A stretch of DNA of 64,000 bases from an uncultured Aquitalea sp. Lineage in GTDB: Bacteria; Pseudomonadota; Gammaproteobacteria; Burkholderiales; Chromobacteriaceae. Position numbers and translations under genes: made by a program. Of this stretch, positions 45,002 through 54,413 are shown one piece after another. Within the stretch, counting starts at the first letter, position 1. Each line of letters starts with the position of its first letter. The notes under the pieces are model-generated. The model saw only the letters and a program-made list of their open reading frames with translations. It searched no databases and had not been told where the DNA came from. The stretch is taken from assembly GCF_945957525.1 (NCBI RefSeq), contig NZ_CAMFLA010000002.1, positions 186,001 through 250,000 of the forward strand. The letters are read 5' to 3'.

Positions 45002-46018
45002 TCAGTTTGCGCTGTCTTGATCCAGGTGGTAGCGGGTGATGCGCTCCACTTCTTCGCTCGAACCCAGGAAGACCGCCACGCGCTCGTGCAGCGCTTGCGG
45101 CTGGATATCCATGATGCGCTGGCGTCCGTTGGTGGCCTGCCCGCCAGCCTGTTCCACGACGAAGGCCATCGGATTGCCCTCATACATCAAGCGCAGCTTG
45201 CCGGCCTTGGACGGGTCGCGCGCATCCTTCGGGTACATGAAGATGCCGCCGCGGGTAAGGATGCGATGCACCTCGGCCACCATGGAAGCCACCCAGCGCA
45301 TGTTGAAGTCCTTGCCCAGAGGCCCGGTTTTGCCTGCCAGCATTTCATCAACGTAGCGTTTTACCGGGGCTTCCCAATGACGCATGTTGGACATGTTGAT
45401 GGCGAATTCCTGGGTTGCTTCCGGTACGCGCATGTCCGGGTGGGTCAGCACGAAGGAGCCCTGCTCGCGATCCAGCGTGAAGCCATGCACGCCGCTGCCG
45501 AAGGTGAGCACCAGCAGCGTTTGCGGGCCATAGACGGTATAGCCTGCGGCCACTTGATGGGTGCCTGGTTGCAGGAAGGCGTCTTCCGTGGCGTGATCGA
45601 TGCCTTCCGGGCAGCGCAGGATGGAGAAAATGGTGCCGACGGAAATATTCACGTCGATGTTGGAGGAGCCGTCCAGGGGGTCGAACATCAACAGGTATTC
45701 GCCCTTCGGGTATTCGCCCGGGATGTGATAGGGCAGTTCCATTTCTTCGGATGCCATCGCGGCCAGACTGCCGCCCCATTCGTTGGCGTCCAGCAGAAAG
45801 TCGTTGGCGATCACGTCCAGCTTCTTCTGAGCTTCGCCCTGGATGTTGCCGGTACCGGCCTCTCCCAGTACGCCTGCCAGCGCGCCCTTATTCACGGAGA
45901 AGCTGATGGCCTTGCAGGCACGGCCGACGGTTTCGATCAGCAAGCGCAGTTCAGGCGGCAGGGTGCCAGCTTTGCGCTGCTGTTCGATCAGAAAGCGGGA
46001 GAGAGTGATGCGGCTCAT
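45002..46018 (-). CDS. fbp: Fructose-1,6-bisphosphatase class 1
   Basis: Gluconeogenic enzyme that dephosphorylates fructose 1,6-bisphosphate. 338 residues with class I signatures: MASEEMELP with metal-binding Glu pair, [29 protein letters not shown], and the C-terminal [17 protein letters not shown]. Length normal. The gene is alone, with a terminator behind it, and followed by the divergent SBP gene start at 46152. ATG at 46018. Confidence 0.97.
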   Translation of the reverse strand: MSRITLSRFLIEQQRKAGTLPPELRLLIETVGRACKAISFSVNKGALAGVLGEAGTGNIQGEAQKKLDVIANDFLLDANEWGGSLAAMASEEMELPYHIPGEYPKGEYLLMFDPLDGSSNIDVNISVGTIFSILRCPEGIDHATEDAFLQPGTHQVAAGYTVYGPQTLLVLTFGSGVHGFTLDREQGSFVLTHPDMRVPEATQEFAINMSNMRHWEAPVKRYVDEMLAGKTGPLGKDFNMRWVASMVAEVHRILTRGGIFMYPKDARDPSKAGKLRLMYEGNPMAFVVEQAGGQATNGRQRIMDIQPQALHERVAVFLGSSEEVERITRYHLDQDSAN

Positions 46019-46151
46019 GTCTATCCTTGATGGCAGGTGGTGTTCAGCCCGGAGAAATCATTTGTGCTGGGCTATAGGTCAGTCGCCCATTATAACGAAT
46101 CGTTGGCATGTCGTATGACGAAACCTTGATGACGGGTATGAGAGGTGGCCG

Positions 46152-46916
46152 ATGCGGAAATTGTGTTTGTGGTTATGCCTGTGGCTGCCGTTGACGGCGT
46201 CGGCGCTTTCTATTTATACCGAAGACTGGCCGCCGGTAAGCTTTGAGCGCGGCGGCGCCGCTGACGGCCTGGCTGTGGATGTCGTGCGAGCGATTCAGGC
46301 TCGGATCAAAGATCGCACTGCGGTGGAAGTGGTTCCGTGGGCCAGAGGTTATCAGTCCTTGTTGACCACGCCTGACGTGATGCTGTTTACGGTTGGCCGA
46401 AGCGAGGCAAGAGAAAAATTGATGACCTTGCTTGGCCCGGTTGCCATCTCGCAAACCCTGCTGCTGTGCCGCAAGGGCGAGGCGGCGGCCTTGCAGGCGC
46501 TGGGGGCCGGGATTTTGCAGCGGGCGGTAGGGGCTTATCGAGGCAGCATCTTTGCCGACGCCGCATCCTCCGCCGGCTTTGTGGAGCTTGATCTGGCCCC
46601 CACGCCGCAAGTGGCGGCGCAAAAGCTGCTGTCCGGGCGGTATGACCTGTGGGTGGATGGCGGTCTGGTGGTGTCGTCCATTCTGCGCGACATACACCAG
46701 TCCGACGATGCGGTGGAAACGGTCAAAGTGCTTGATTCGCTGGAGTTGTATCTGGCGTTTTCGCGAGGGACTTCAGCAGCTGAGATCCGGCGCTGGCGCG
46801 ATGGTTTTGCCGCCATACGCGCCGACGGCACGTTTCGGCGATTGTACGCAAAGTGGATGCCCAACCTGACGCCGCCGGCCATGCTGCGCCAGGTGGGACT
46901 GACTCCCGCGCATTAA
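46152..46916 (+). CDS. Periplasmic substrate-binding protein (SBP_bac_3 family)
   Basis: 254 residues. Signal peptide MRKLCLWLCLWLPLTASA (cleavage after Ala18), then the family opening IYTEDWPPVSFERGGAADGLAVDVVRA and, midway, PWARGYQSLLTTPDVMLFTVGRSEAR, with RYDLWVDGGLV. Amino-acid-like ligand binding expected. No permease or ATPase is adjacent, so it may feed an orphan transporter or a sensor. GAGAGG precedes the ATG. Confidence 0.85.
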   Translation: MRKLCLWLCLWLPLTASALSIYTEDWPPVSFERGGAADGLAVDVVRAIQARIKDRTAVEVVPWARGYQSLLTTPDVMLFTVGRSEAREKLMTLLGPVAISQTLLLCRKGEAAALQALGAGILQRAVGAYRGSIFADAASSAGFVELDLAPTPQVAAQKLLSGRYDLWVDGGLVVSSILRDIHQSDDAVETVKVLDSLELYLAFSRGTSAAEIRRWRDGFAAIRADGTFRRLYAKWMPNLTPPAMLRQVGLTPAH

Positions 46917-46919
46917 CGC

Positions 46920-47807
46920 CTAAGCCTGCTTGCCGGCTTCTGTTTCCAGCCAGCGACAAAATGCGGTTATGGCCGGGTCGTCCGCTGCCGTGCGCGGGGC
47001 GATCCAGCAGTAATCCCTTACTGGCGAAACTGGCTTGCCCAGCGGTGAACACAGTTTGCCGGCATTGATCAGCGCTTGCGCCATCGGCAAGGGGCCAAGC
47101 ACCACGCCAAGGCCATCCAGTGCGGCTTGCAGCGCCAGCGAGAAACGGTCGAAGTGCAGGCTGCTGGCGGGTTTCAAATCGGGCACGCCGGCCATGGTCA
47201 GCCAGCGCTGCCAGGCGGTGGGACGGGTATCGGCATAGAGCAGGGTGTGCTGAGCGAGATCCGTCGGCGAGTTCAGCGGGATTGTCTCCAGCAGGGCAGG
47301 CGCGCAAAGCGGCAGCTCCCATTCTTTCAGAAAGGGCTGATTCAGGTGGCCCGGCCAATCGCCGGGGCCGCGGCGGATGGCGATGTCGAACGGGCTGTCC
47401 AAACGGGAAATGTCACGATCGGAAGTGACCACATGCAGCTCAACGTCCGGATGGGTTTGCCTAAAGCGCGGCAACCTTGGCAGCAGCCAGTACATGGCGA
47501 ACGTAGGCGTGGAGTTGATGGTGAGACGCTGCTGGATGTCGGGTTGCATCAACTGGGAGGTGGCGCTGGAAATCAGGTCCAGACCGTCCTGGATCTGGAT
47601 CAGATAGCGCCAGCCGGTATCGGTGAGCTTGACCCGGCCGCCGGAGCGCTCGAACAGCTTCACGCCCAGCCATTCTTCCAATTGCTTGATCTGCTTGCTC
47701 ACAGCGCCATGGGTGACGAAGAGCTCGTCGGCCGCTGATGAAAAGCTTTCCAGTCGCGCCGCAGCCTCGAATATGCGCAGCGCGTTGAGGGGTGGGTAGG
47801 TGCTCAT
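46920..47807 (-). CDS. LysR-family transcriptional regulator (GcvA-like)
   Basis: 295 residues. The N-terminal winged HTH is LNALRIFEAAARLESFSSAADELFVTHGAVSKQIKQLEEWLG, residues about 7-48; a C-terminal periplasmic-binding-like effector domain follows. The TPTFAMYWLLPRLPRF start of the effector domain is the GcvA style. It is divergent from acnB. A dyad TGAGTATAACTCA, matching the LysR T-N11-A motif, lies four bases upstream of the ATG and suggests self-repression. Target genes are unknown; acnB is the nearest candidate. Confidence 0.9.
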   Translation of the reverse strand: MSTYPPLNALRIFEAAARLESFSSAADELFVTHGAVSKQIKQLEEWLGVKLFERSGGRVKLTDTGWRYLIQIQDGLDLISSATSQLMQPDIQQRLTINSTPTFAMYWLLPRLPRFRQTHPDVELHVVTSDRDISRLDSPFDIAIRRGPGDWPGHLNQPFLKEWELPLCAPALLETIPLNSPTDLAQHTLLYADTRPTAWQRWLTMAGVPDLKPASSLHFDRFSLALQAALDGLGVVLGPLPMAQALINAGKLCSPLGKPVSPVRDYCWIAPRTAADDPAITAFCRWLETEAGKQA

Positions 47808-47810
47808 GGT

Positions 47811-47825
47811 GTGAGTATAACTCAC
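47811..47825. promoter_or_regulatory. LysR-type T-N11-A dyad before the LysR gene
   Basis: GTGAGT-ata-ACTCAC is a perfect inverted repeat whose inner part fits T-N11-A, directly next to the regulator's start codon. Consistent with autoregulation. Confidence 0.5.
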
Positions 47826-47847
47826 AGGCGATGTTTCGATTACTCGT

Positions 47848-47876
47848 TTGTAAGGCGCTGGTATAAGGCGTAATCT
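47848..47876 (+). promoter_or_regulatory. Sigma-70-like promoter of acnB
   Basis: TTGTAA (47848-47853) and TAATCT (47871-47876) are spaced by 17 bases. The start would fall near 47883, about 105 bases before the ATG. Confidence 0.55.
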
Positions 47877-47988
47877 TCCAGCAATCTAAACGGGGTAGAA
47901 CCAACTTGACTCCCCGGACGGTTGTCGCAGGGCGCAAGCCGCCCCGACTGACTCATTGCAAACAACCCAAGCAAAAAGGTCCCCAGCT

Positions 47989-50580
47989 ATGCTCGAAGCC
48001 TACCGTCAGCATGTCGCAGAGCGCGCCGCCATGGGCATTCCGCCCCTGGCCCTGTCCGCCAAGCAGACCGAAGAACTGGTCGAACTCCTGAAAAATCCGC
48101 CCAAAGGCGAAGAAGACCTGCTGGTCGAGCTGATTACTCATCGAGTGCCGCCGGGCGTGGATGATGCCGCCAAGGTAAAGGCTTCTTTCCTGGCCGCCGT
48201 TGCCGATGGTGATGTGAAGTCCCCGCTGGTGTCCCGCCAGAAGGCCACCGAGCTCTTGGGCACCATGCTGGGTGGTTACAACGTCAAGCCACTGATCGAT
48301 TTGCTGGGCGATGCCGAAGTGGGGGAGATTGCCGCTGCAGGCCTGAAGAAAACCCTGCTGGTGTTTGATTACTTCCACGATGTGAAAACCCTCGCCGACG
48401 CCGGCAACGCCAACGCCAAGGGCGTGCTGCAAAGCTGGGCCGACGCCGAATGGTTCACCAGCCGTCCGGAAGTGGAGCAGAAAATCACCGTTACCGTATT
48501 CAAGGTGCCGGGCGAAACCAATACCGACGACTTGTCTCCGGCGCCAGACGCCTGGAGCCGTCCGGACATCCCGCTGCACTACCTGGCCATGCTGAAGAAC
48601 ACCCGTCCGGGTGCGGCCTTCGTGCCGGAAGAAGATGGCAAGCGCGGTCCTATCCAGTTCATCGAAGACCTGAAGAAAAAAGGCCATCTGGTTGCCTACG
48701 TGGGCGACGTGGTGGGTACGGGTTCTTCCCGCAAGTCCGCCACCAACTCCGTGGTGTGGGCTACCGGTCAGGACATTCCCTTCGTGCCGAACAAGCGCTT
48801 CGGCGGCGTGACCCTCGGCGGCAAGATCGCGCCGATTTTCTTCAATACTCAAGAAGATTCCGGCTCCCTGCCGATCGAAGTTGACGTTTCCGCGCTGGAA
48901 ATGGGCGACGTGGTGGACATCTACCCGTACGAAGGCAAGATTGTCAAAAACGGCTCCGACGTGGCCAAGTTCCAGCTGAAGTCCGATGTGCTGCTGGATG
49001 AAGTGCGCGCCGGTGGTCGCATCAATCTGATTATTGGTCGCGGCCTGACCGCCAAGGCGCGCGAAGCGCTGGGCCTGGCTCCGTCCACCGCTTTCCGTCT
49101 GCCGAAGGTGCCGACTGACAGCGGCAAGGGCTTCTCGCTGGCGCAGAAAATGGTGGGCCGCGCCTGTGGTCTGCCGGAAGGCCAGGGCGTACGCCCGGGT
49201 ACTTACTGCGAACCGCGCATGACCACCGTGGGTTCCCAGGACACCACTGGCCCGATGACGCGCGATGAGCTGAAGGACCTGGCTTGTCTGGGCTTCTCGG
49301 CCGACCTGGTGATGCAATCCTTCTGCCACACGGCCGCCTATCCGAAGCCGGTGGATGTGAAAATGCACAAGGAGCTGCCGGCCTTTATCTCCACGCGCGG
49401 CGGCGTTGCCCTGCGTCCGGGTGACGGTGTGATCCACAGCTGGCTGAACCGCCTGTTGCTGCCGGATACCGTGGGTACGGGCGGCGACTCCCACACCCGT
49501 TTCCCGATCGGCATTTCCTTCCCGGCCGGTTCCGGTCTGGTGGCTTTCGCCGCCGCTACCGGCGTGATGCCGCTGGATATGCCGGAATCCGTGCTGGTGC
49601 GTTTCAAGGGCGAACTGCAACCGGGCGTTACTCTGCGCGATCTGGTCAACGCCATTCCGCTGTACGCCATCAAACAAGGCCTGCTGACGGTAGCCAAGGC
49701 CGGCAAGAAGAACATCTTCTCCGGTCGCGTGCTGGAAATCGAAGGCTTGCCGAACCTCAAGGTTGAGCAGGCTTTCGAACTGTCCGACGCTTCCGCCGAG
49801 CGTTCCGCCGCAGGTTGCACCGTGCACCTGAACAAGGAGCCGATCGTCGAATACATGCGCTCCAACATCACCCTGATGAAGACCATGATCGCCGACGGCT
49901 ATGCGGATGCCCGTACGCTGGAACGCCGCATCAAGAAGATGGAAGAGTGGATCGCTTCCGGCGAACTGCTGAAGGGCGACGCCGACGCTGAATACGCTGC
50001 CGTGATCGACATTGATCTGGCTGACGTGAAAGAGCCGATCGTGGCTTGCCCGAACGACCCGGATGATGTGAAGTTCATGTCCGAAGTGGCCGGCACCAAA
50101 ATCGACGAAGTGTTCATCGGTTCTTGCATGACCAACATCGGTCACTTCCGCGCCGCGTCCAAGCTGCTGGAAGGCAAGCGCGATCTGCCGGTAAAACTGT
50201 GGCTGGCTCCGCCGACCAAGATGGATGCGCAACAGCTGACCAATGAAGGTCACTACGGCGTGTTCGGCATGGCCGGCGCACGCACCGAAATGCCGGGCTG
50301 CTCGCTGTGCATGGGCAACCAGGCGCAAGTGCGGGAGGGCGCTACCGTGATGTCCACTTCCACACGCAACTTCCCCAACCGTTTGGGCAAGAACACCAAT
50401 GTGTTCCTGGGCTCGGCCGAGCTGGCCGCCATCTGCTCCAAGCTGGGCAAGATTCCGACCGTGGAAGAGTACAAGGCAAACATCGGCATCATCAACGAGA
50501 AGGGCGCTGAAGTTTACAAGTATCTGAACTTCGACCAGATCAAGGATTACCAGGACGAAGCTGCCAAGGTTGTCCTCTGA
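47989..50580 (+). CDS. acnB: Aconitate hydratase B
   Basis: Citrate-isocitrate isomerase of the TCA cycle, with an iron-responsive apo-form that binds mRNA. 863 residues; the N-terminal HEAT-like helical domain ([15 protein letters not shown] to about residue 160) precedes the swivel domain, as in AcnB rather than AcnA. Iron-sulfur cysteines are in [12 protein letters not shown] and [13 protein letters not shown], and [26 protein letters not shown] and [28 protein letters not shown] lie between. The ATG at 47989 follows AAAAAGG. A terminator follows. Confidence 0.97.
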   Translation: MLEAYRQHVAERAAMGIPPLALSAKQTEELVELLKNPPKGEEDLLVELITHRVPPGVDDAAKVKASFLAAVADGDVKSPLVSRQKATELLGTMLGGYNVKPLIDLLGDAEVGEIAAAGLKKTLLVFDYFHDVKTLADAGNANAKGVLQSWADAEWFTSRPEVEQKITVTVFKVPGETNTDDLSPAPDAWSRPDIPLHYLAMLKNTRPGAAFVPEEDGKRGPIQFIEDLKKKGHLVAYVGDVVGTGSSRKSATNSVVWATGQDIPFVPNKRFGGVTLGGKIAPIFFNTQEDSGSLPIEVDVSALEMGDVVDIYPYEGKIVKNGSDVAKFQLKSDVLLDEVRAGGRINLIIGRGLTAKAREALGLAPSTAFRLPKVPTDSGKGFSLAQKMVGRACGLPEGQGVRPGTYCEPRMTTVGSQDTTGPMTRDELKDLACLGFSADLVMQSFCHTAAYPKPVDVKMHKELPAFISTRGGVALRPGDGVIHSWLNRLLLPDTVGTGGDSHTRFPIGISFPAGSGLVAFAAATGVMPLDMPESVLVRFKGELQPGVTLRDLVNAIPLYAIKQGLLTVAKAGKKNIFSGRVLEIEGLPNLKVEQAFELSDASAERSAAGCTVHLNKEPIVEYMRSNITLMKTMIADGYADARTLERRIKKMEEWIASGELLKGDADAEYAAVIDIDLADVKEPIVACPNDPDDVKFMSEVAGTKIDEVFIGSCMTNIGHFRAASKLLEGKRDLPVKLWLAPPTKMDAQQLTNEGHYGVFGMAGARTEMPGCSLCMGNQAQVREGATVMSTSTRNFPNRLGKNTNVFLGSAELAAICSKLGKIPTVEEYKANIGIINEKGAEVYKYLNFDQIKDYQDEAAKVVL

Positions 50581-50600
50581 TCCTGACGGTAAACCGTCTC

Positions 50601-50632
50601 AAAACCCCGCGTCTCGACGCGGGGTTTTTTAT
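50601..50632 (+). terminator. Rho-independent terminator of acnB
   Basis: Stem AACCCCGCGT/ACGCGGGGTT with a CTCG loop, followed by T4ATT. Confidence 0.93.
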
Positions 50633-50765
50633 TGCCTGCGCCAGGCATCAAGCCATTCGTCGCGGGAGGAAATGGGGTTACAATCCCCCTTTGGCCTGCG
50701 CTGGTCCTGCGCGGGAGGTGCCCGGGGTTCTGGCCCGGGCTGTCACGATTCAGAGGTTAACGCGC

Positions 50766-53700
50766 GTGTGGTTTTTGTCTGTGCTGCTGGTGGTGAGTGT
50801 GCTGGGTGGTCTGGTCTGGTGGAAGGCGGGCAAGCCTTCCGGCGCGCGCTTGCTCAAGCAACTTGACCGTGTGTTGGGCAATACGCACGATGAACCGTTG
50901 GAGCCTCAGCCGGCCGTGCTGCGTGAACTCCGTCGCGAGCCGGTCGCCATCAGTTTTGATCATCCGGACGAGCCGGCGCAGGAGTCGTCCGAGCCGTCCC
51001 GTCCCGGCGCTCCCGCACCTGCCGCTCCGCTTGTCTCATCGCAGGCTCCGATAAATCCTGCTAACAAATCTGAAGCCGCGCCGCTGCGGCAGGCTGTGAA
51101 GCCAGAACCTGTGCGTCAGCCAGCTCCCGATTTGCCGCATGTCGAGCTATCGCGCGATTACCGCCAGCGCAAAGTCCCTGCGCCAAAATCCGATCCGGTA
51201 AAAGCAGACCTGCCGGTGATCGGCATTGATGAACTGCAACGCAATCTGCGGCAAGGACATCGCCAGCAGCACGCGAAACGGGCTGCCGCGCCGGTCGCCG
51301 AGTCCGACTTGCCCATGGTGGACCCGCAGGAGGTGCGCCAGCAGGTGAGGGCGCTGCACGAGCGGCGTCATGCGCCCAAGGACATGAATCGCCCACTCCC
51401 TCCCGTGGTGCTGCAGCCGGTGCGTCCACCTGCGCCGCCCACGCCGTCTCCCTTGGCTACGCCGGCATTCCAGCCGGCTGCTTATGCGCCGGCTTATGAC
51501 GAGCCCCCTATCGTTCGTCATCAGGAGATGAAGGCCGGGCCAGCTTTTGACGGCTGGCTCAGGCCACCGGCCAAGATACGGCAGGAAGGCGGAACTGAGG
51601 CATCAGCCCAGGCAGGCCAAGCCGACAACGACGCCGTCTTGAGTACGGACGAACCGCAGCTTGCGCCGGAATCCGCCCCTTCGGCCAACCTTGAGGAGCC
51701 GGCTTCGCTGGCTGGCGCTTTTGCCGCGCGTCGCTTGGAGCGGGCCGCAGATAACGCCATTCCGGTGATTTCCCCCGTGCCGGTGGCGGAGACGAACACT
51801 AGTGTCCAACTCAAGCCGGTAGCCGAGGCGGATACCACGGATGAGGCCGGCGAAACGGCGATGACCGAGGCTGTTTTCTCGCCAGACCGTCCCGTTCCAC
51901 CGATGGCTCCGCAGGCGGCTGCGGAGGATGCCGATACGCTGCCGCAGCAGGAAGAGCGCCTGCGCTGGCGTTGGCCACAACCCCAGCAACGCAGCATGGT
52001 GGCGGCAGTTGAGGACGCAGCGTCCCCGACCCACGCCGATGCGTCGCTGGCGGAGGCCAGCGACGCTGTCTCCGTACCGGAGCCGGCTGTCGCGGCGTCG
52101 GTAAAGGCGTCCTTGCCATGGACCATCGTCGAGCCCGAGGCTTCGCCGGAGGCGCAGGCGGCCCCTATCGGTGCGATGACTGCCAGCGGCGGTTTGGTAT
52201 GGCATATGTTGGCCGAAGACAGTGTTGGGCCGGCCGTGGCGGAAGCCGCCAGCCTGCCTGATGCACCCGTGACCGAGTCCGCTCCTTCCGCGCGTCTTGA
52301 CGAGCCTGCGCCTTGGCATGTCTTGCCGGCGGAGCAGGTGGTGGCGGTAACGGCTGCGGAGGCTGCGCATCGTTCCAGCTTGCCGGTGATCTATGGCGAA
52401 GAATGCTTGCCCGGCCTGGATCTGCTGCGCCCGGCCGATGAGGCGCAAGTGGTGTGTTCTGATGATGAGTTGCTGGAACGCGGCATCCTGATCGAAGAGA
52501 AGTTGGCTGAATTCAAGGTAAAAGTCAGCGTGGTGGATGCCTACGCGGGCCCGGTGATTACCCGTTATGAAGTAGAGCCCGCGGTGGGCGTGCGCGGCAA
52601 TCAGGTGGTCAACCTGATGAAAGACTTGTCCCGCGCGCTGGGTCTGGCCTCCATCCGGGTGGTGGAAACCATTCCCGGCAAGACCTGCATGGGGCTGGAG
52701 CTGCCCAATGCCAAGCGTCAGATGATCCGCCTGTCGGAAATTTTCAGCGCGGAAGTGTTTCAAGGGTCGCGCTCGCGCCTGACGCTGGCGCTGGGCAAGG
52801 ACATTACCGGCCAGCCGGTGATTACCGATCTGGCCAAGGCCCCGCACCTGCTGGTGGCGGGGACAACCGGTTCGGGCAAGTCGGTGGGGGTCAACTCCAT
52901 GATCCTGTCCATGCTCTACAAGGCCACGCCGGATGAGGTTCGCTTCATCATGATTGACCCCAAGATGCTGGAGTTATCGGTCTACAACGATATTCCCCAT
53001 TTGCTGGCGCCGGTGGTGACCGACATGAAGTTGGCCGCCAACGCCTTGAACTGGTGCGTGGGCGAGATGGAGCGGCGGTACCGGCTGATGAGCGCGCTGG
53101 GCGTGCGCAATCTGGCCGGCTACAACGACAAGGTGCGCGATGCGGAAGCGGCAGGGCAGCGATTGACCAATCCCTTCAGTCTGACCCCGGAAACGCCGGA
53201 GCCGCTCTACCCGCTGCCCTTCATCGTGGTGGTGGTGGACGAGTTTGCCGACCTGATGATGGTGGCGGGCAAGAAGATCGAAGAGCTGATCGCTCGTCTG
53301 GCGCAGAAAGCTCGCGCCGCCGGCATACATCTGATTCTGGCGACGCAGCGGCCGTCGGTGGATGTGATTACTGGCCTGATCAAGGCCAACATCCCCACCC
53401 GCATCGCCTTTCAGGTATCCAGCAAGGTGGACAGCCGCACCATTCTCGATCAGATGGGCGCGGAAAGTCTGCTTGGTCAGGGCGACATGCTGCTGTTGCC
53501 GCCGGGTTCGGGCTATCCGCAGCGAGTGCATGGTGCCTTTGTCACTGACGACGAAGTACACGCGGTGGTGGACTGGCTCAAGCAGTGGGGCGAGCCGGAT
53601 TACGTAGAGGGTATTCTCACCGGCGAGGCGGAGGCGGAAGAAGACTCGGCCGCAGCCACGGCCAAGGCGCAGGCCGCTACCGAAAGCGACCCCTTGTACG

Positions 53701-53882
53701 ACGAGGCGGTGGAGATTGTGTTGCGTACGCGCAAGCCATCCATTTCTTCGGTGCAGCGTCATTTGCGCATCGGCTACAACCGAGCTGCGCGGCTGATTGA
53801 GCAAATGGAGGCGGCAGGCATCGTCAGTGCGATGGAGAGCAACGGCAACCGTACGGTACTGGTGCCGCAGCGGGATTTCTAG
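50766..53882 (+). CDS. ftsK: FtsK-family DNA translocase with single N-terminal TM
   Basis: Hexameric translocase that moves chromosome DNA at the septum and activates XerCD. From a GTG at 50766 (AGAGG nine bases upstream) the product has 1038 residues. A single membrane helix near residues 2-20 ([14 protein letters not shown]) replaces the usual four-TM domain. A proline/alanine-rich linker to about residue 540 follows. The motor shows [17 protein letters not shown] (Walker A), [14 protein letters not shown] (Walker B), [12 protein letters not shown] and [14 protein letters not shown]. The C-terminal gamma wHTH ([31 protein letters not shown]) that reads KOPS ends the protein. A four-TM FtsK may be encoded elsewhere. 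Confidence 0.93.
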   Translation: MWFLSVLLVVSVLGGLVWWKAGKPSGARLLKQLDRVLGNTHDEPLEPQPAVLRELRREPVAISFDHPDEPAQESSEPSRPGAPAPAAPLVSSQAPINPANKSEAAPLRQAVKPEPVRQPAPDLPHVELSRDYRQRKVPAPKSDPVKADLPVIGIDELQRNLRQGHRQQHAKRAAAPVAESDLPMVDPQEVRQQVRALHERRHAPKDMNRPLPPVVLQPVRPPAPPTPSPLATPAFQPAAYAPAYDEPPIVRHQEMKAGPAFDGWLRPPAKIRQEGGTEASAQAGQADNDAVLSTDEPQLAPESAPSANLEEPASLAGAFAARRLERAADNAIPVISPVPVAETNTSVQLKPVAEADTTDEAGETAMTEAVFSPDRPVPPMAPQAAAEDADTLPQQEERLRWRWPQPQQRSMVAAVEDAASPTHADASLAEASDAVSVPEPAVAASVKASLPWTIVEPEASPEAQAAPIGAMTASGGLVWHMLAEDSVGPAVAEAASLPDAPVTESAPSARLDEPAPWHVLPAEQVVAVTAAEAAHRSSLPVIYGEECLPGLDLLRPADEAQVVCSDDELLERGILIEEKLAEFKVKVSVVDAYAGPVITRYEVEPAVGVRGNQVVNLMKDLSRALGLASIRVVETIPGKTCMGLELPNAKRQMIRLSEIFSAEVFQGSRSRLTLALGKDITGQPVITDLAKAPHLLVAGTTGSGKSVGVNSMILSMLYKATPDEVRFIMIDPKMLELSVYNDIPHLLAPVVTDMKLAANALNWCVGEMERRYRLMSALGVRNLAGYNDKVRDAEAAGQRLTNPFSLTPETPEPLYPLPFIVVVVDEFADLMMVAGKKIEELIARLAQKARAAGIHLILATQRPSVDVITGLIKANIPTRIAFQVSSKVDSRTILDQMGAESLLGQGDMLLLPPGSGYPQRVHGAFVTDDEVHAVVDWLKQWGEPDYVEGILTGEAEAEEDSAAATAKAQAATESDPLYDEAVEIVLRTRKPSISSVQRHLRIGYNRAARLIEQMEAAGIVSAMESNGNRTVLVPQRDF

Positions 53883-53920
53883 GCGCTTCGGCTAACCTTG
53901 GCGGGTTGGGGATCAGCAAT

Positions 53921-53950
53921 AAAAAAGGCACCATGCGGTGCCTTTTTGTT
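53921..53950. terminator. Bidirectional terminator after ftsK
   Basis: Stem GGCACC/GGTGCC with ATGC loop, A6 before and T5GTTTT after. Also serves the small convergent gene 53965-54105. A one-mismatch copy of the uptake-type repeat (GTTAGCCGAAG) sits near 53886-53896. Confidence 0.92.
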
Positions 53951-53964
53951 TTGCGTTAAAGCGC

Positions 53965-54105
53965 TTAACGCCGGCGGCGTCTGTCATCGCGCTCCGTGCG
54001 GATACGGATGGGAACCAGCTCGCGCTTTTTCTCCATCGGGGCGGTCAGCAGGCCCACTATCGCCGCGCCGGCGGCGATCAGGGCAATCATCAGAACGGTT
54101 TCCAT
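53965..54105 (-). CDS. 46-residue single-TM membrane protein
   Basis: A short ORF with a strong ribosome site (GGGAGAG, six bases) reads METVLMIALIAAGAAIVGLLTAPMEKKRELVP and ends in IRIRTERDDRRRRR-like basic sequence. One hydrophobic helix (about residues 4-22) and an Arg-rich cytoplasmic tail. Its stop faces the ftsK terminator. Function unknown; proteins this small are often missed. It may be a conserved Neisseriales protein. Confidence 0.6.
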   Translation of the reverse strand: METVLMIALIAAGAAIVGLLTAPMEKKRELVPIRIRTERDDRRRRR

Positions 54106-54413
54106 GGCGGCTCTCCCTCAGCTTGGGTGAGGTCGTATGCTGACCCCTGCTTTCATTGTCGGCAGGTCTTGCCGATTCCTCAAGAAAAAAATGGGGCTGA
54201 TGCTGCTGGTTTCAATACTTACTTTCAGATTAATCCTTTTATGAAATCAGCAATAACCTAGAATCAATCAAGACATTACTTGCGGCTGCCAGCAGGATGC
54301 GAAGCAAATGCCAGCCAGAGGGCGCAGGGGCGATCTTGTAGGCAAGAACCGGGCGGCGCGAAGGTGGCGCGGGTTGTTCGGCACAAAAAATCAGACGGGT
54401 GGAAACCGGATTG

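Noticed and set aside
47953-50328. 791-codon ORF on the minus strand opposite acnB
   Set aside because: The sense strand is clearly aconitase B with all cysteine motifs; GC-rich codon bias produces long antisense ORFs. No ribosome site or family resemblance in the antisense frame.
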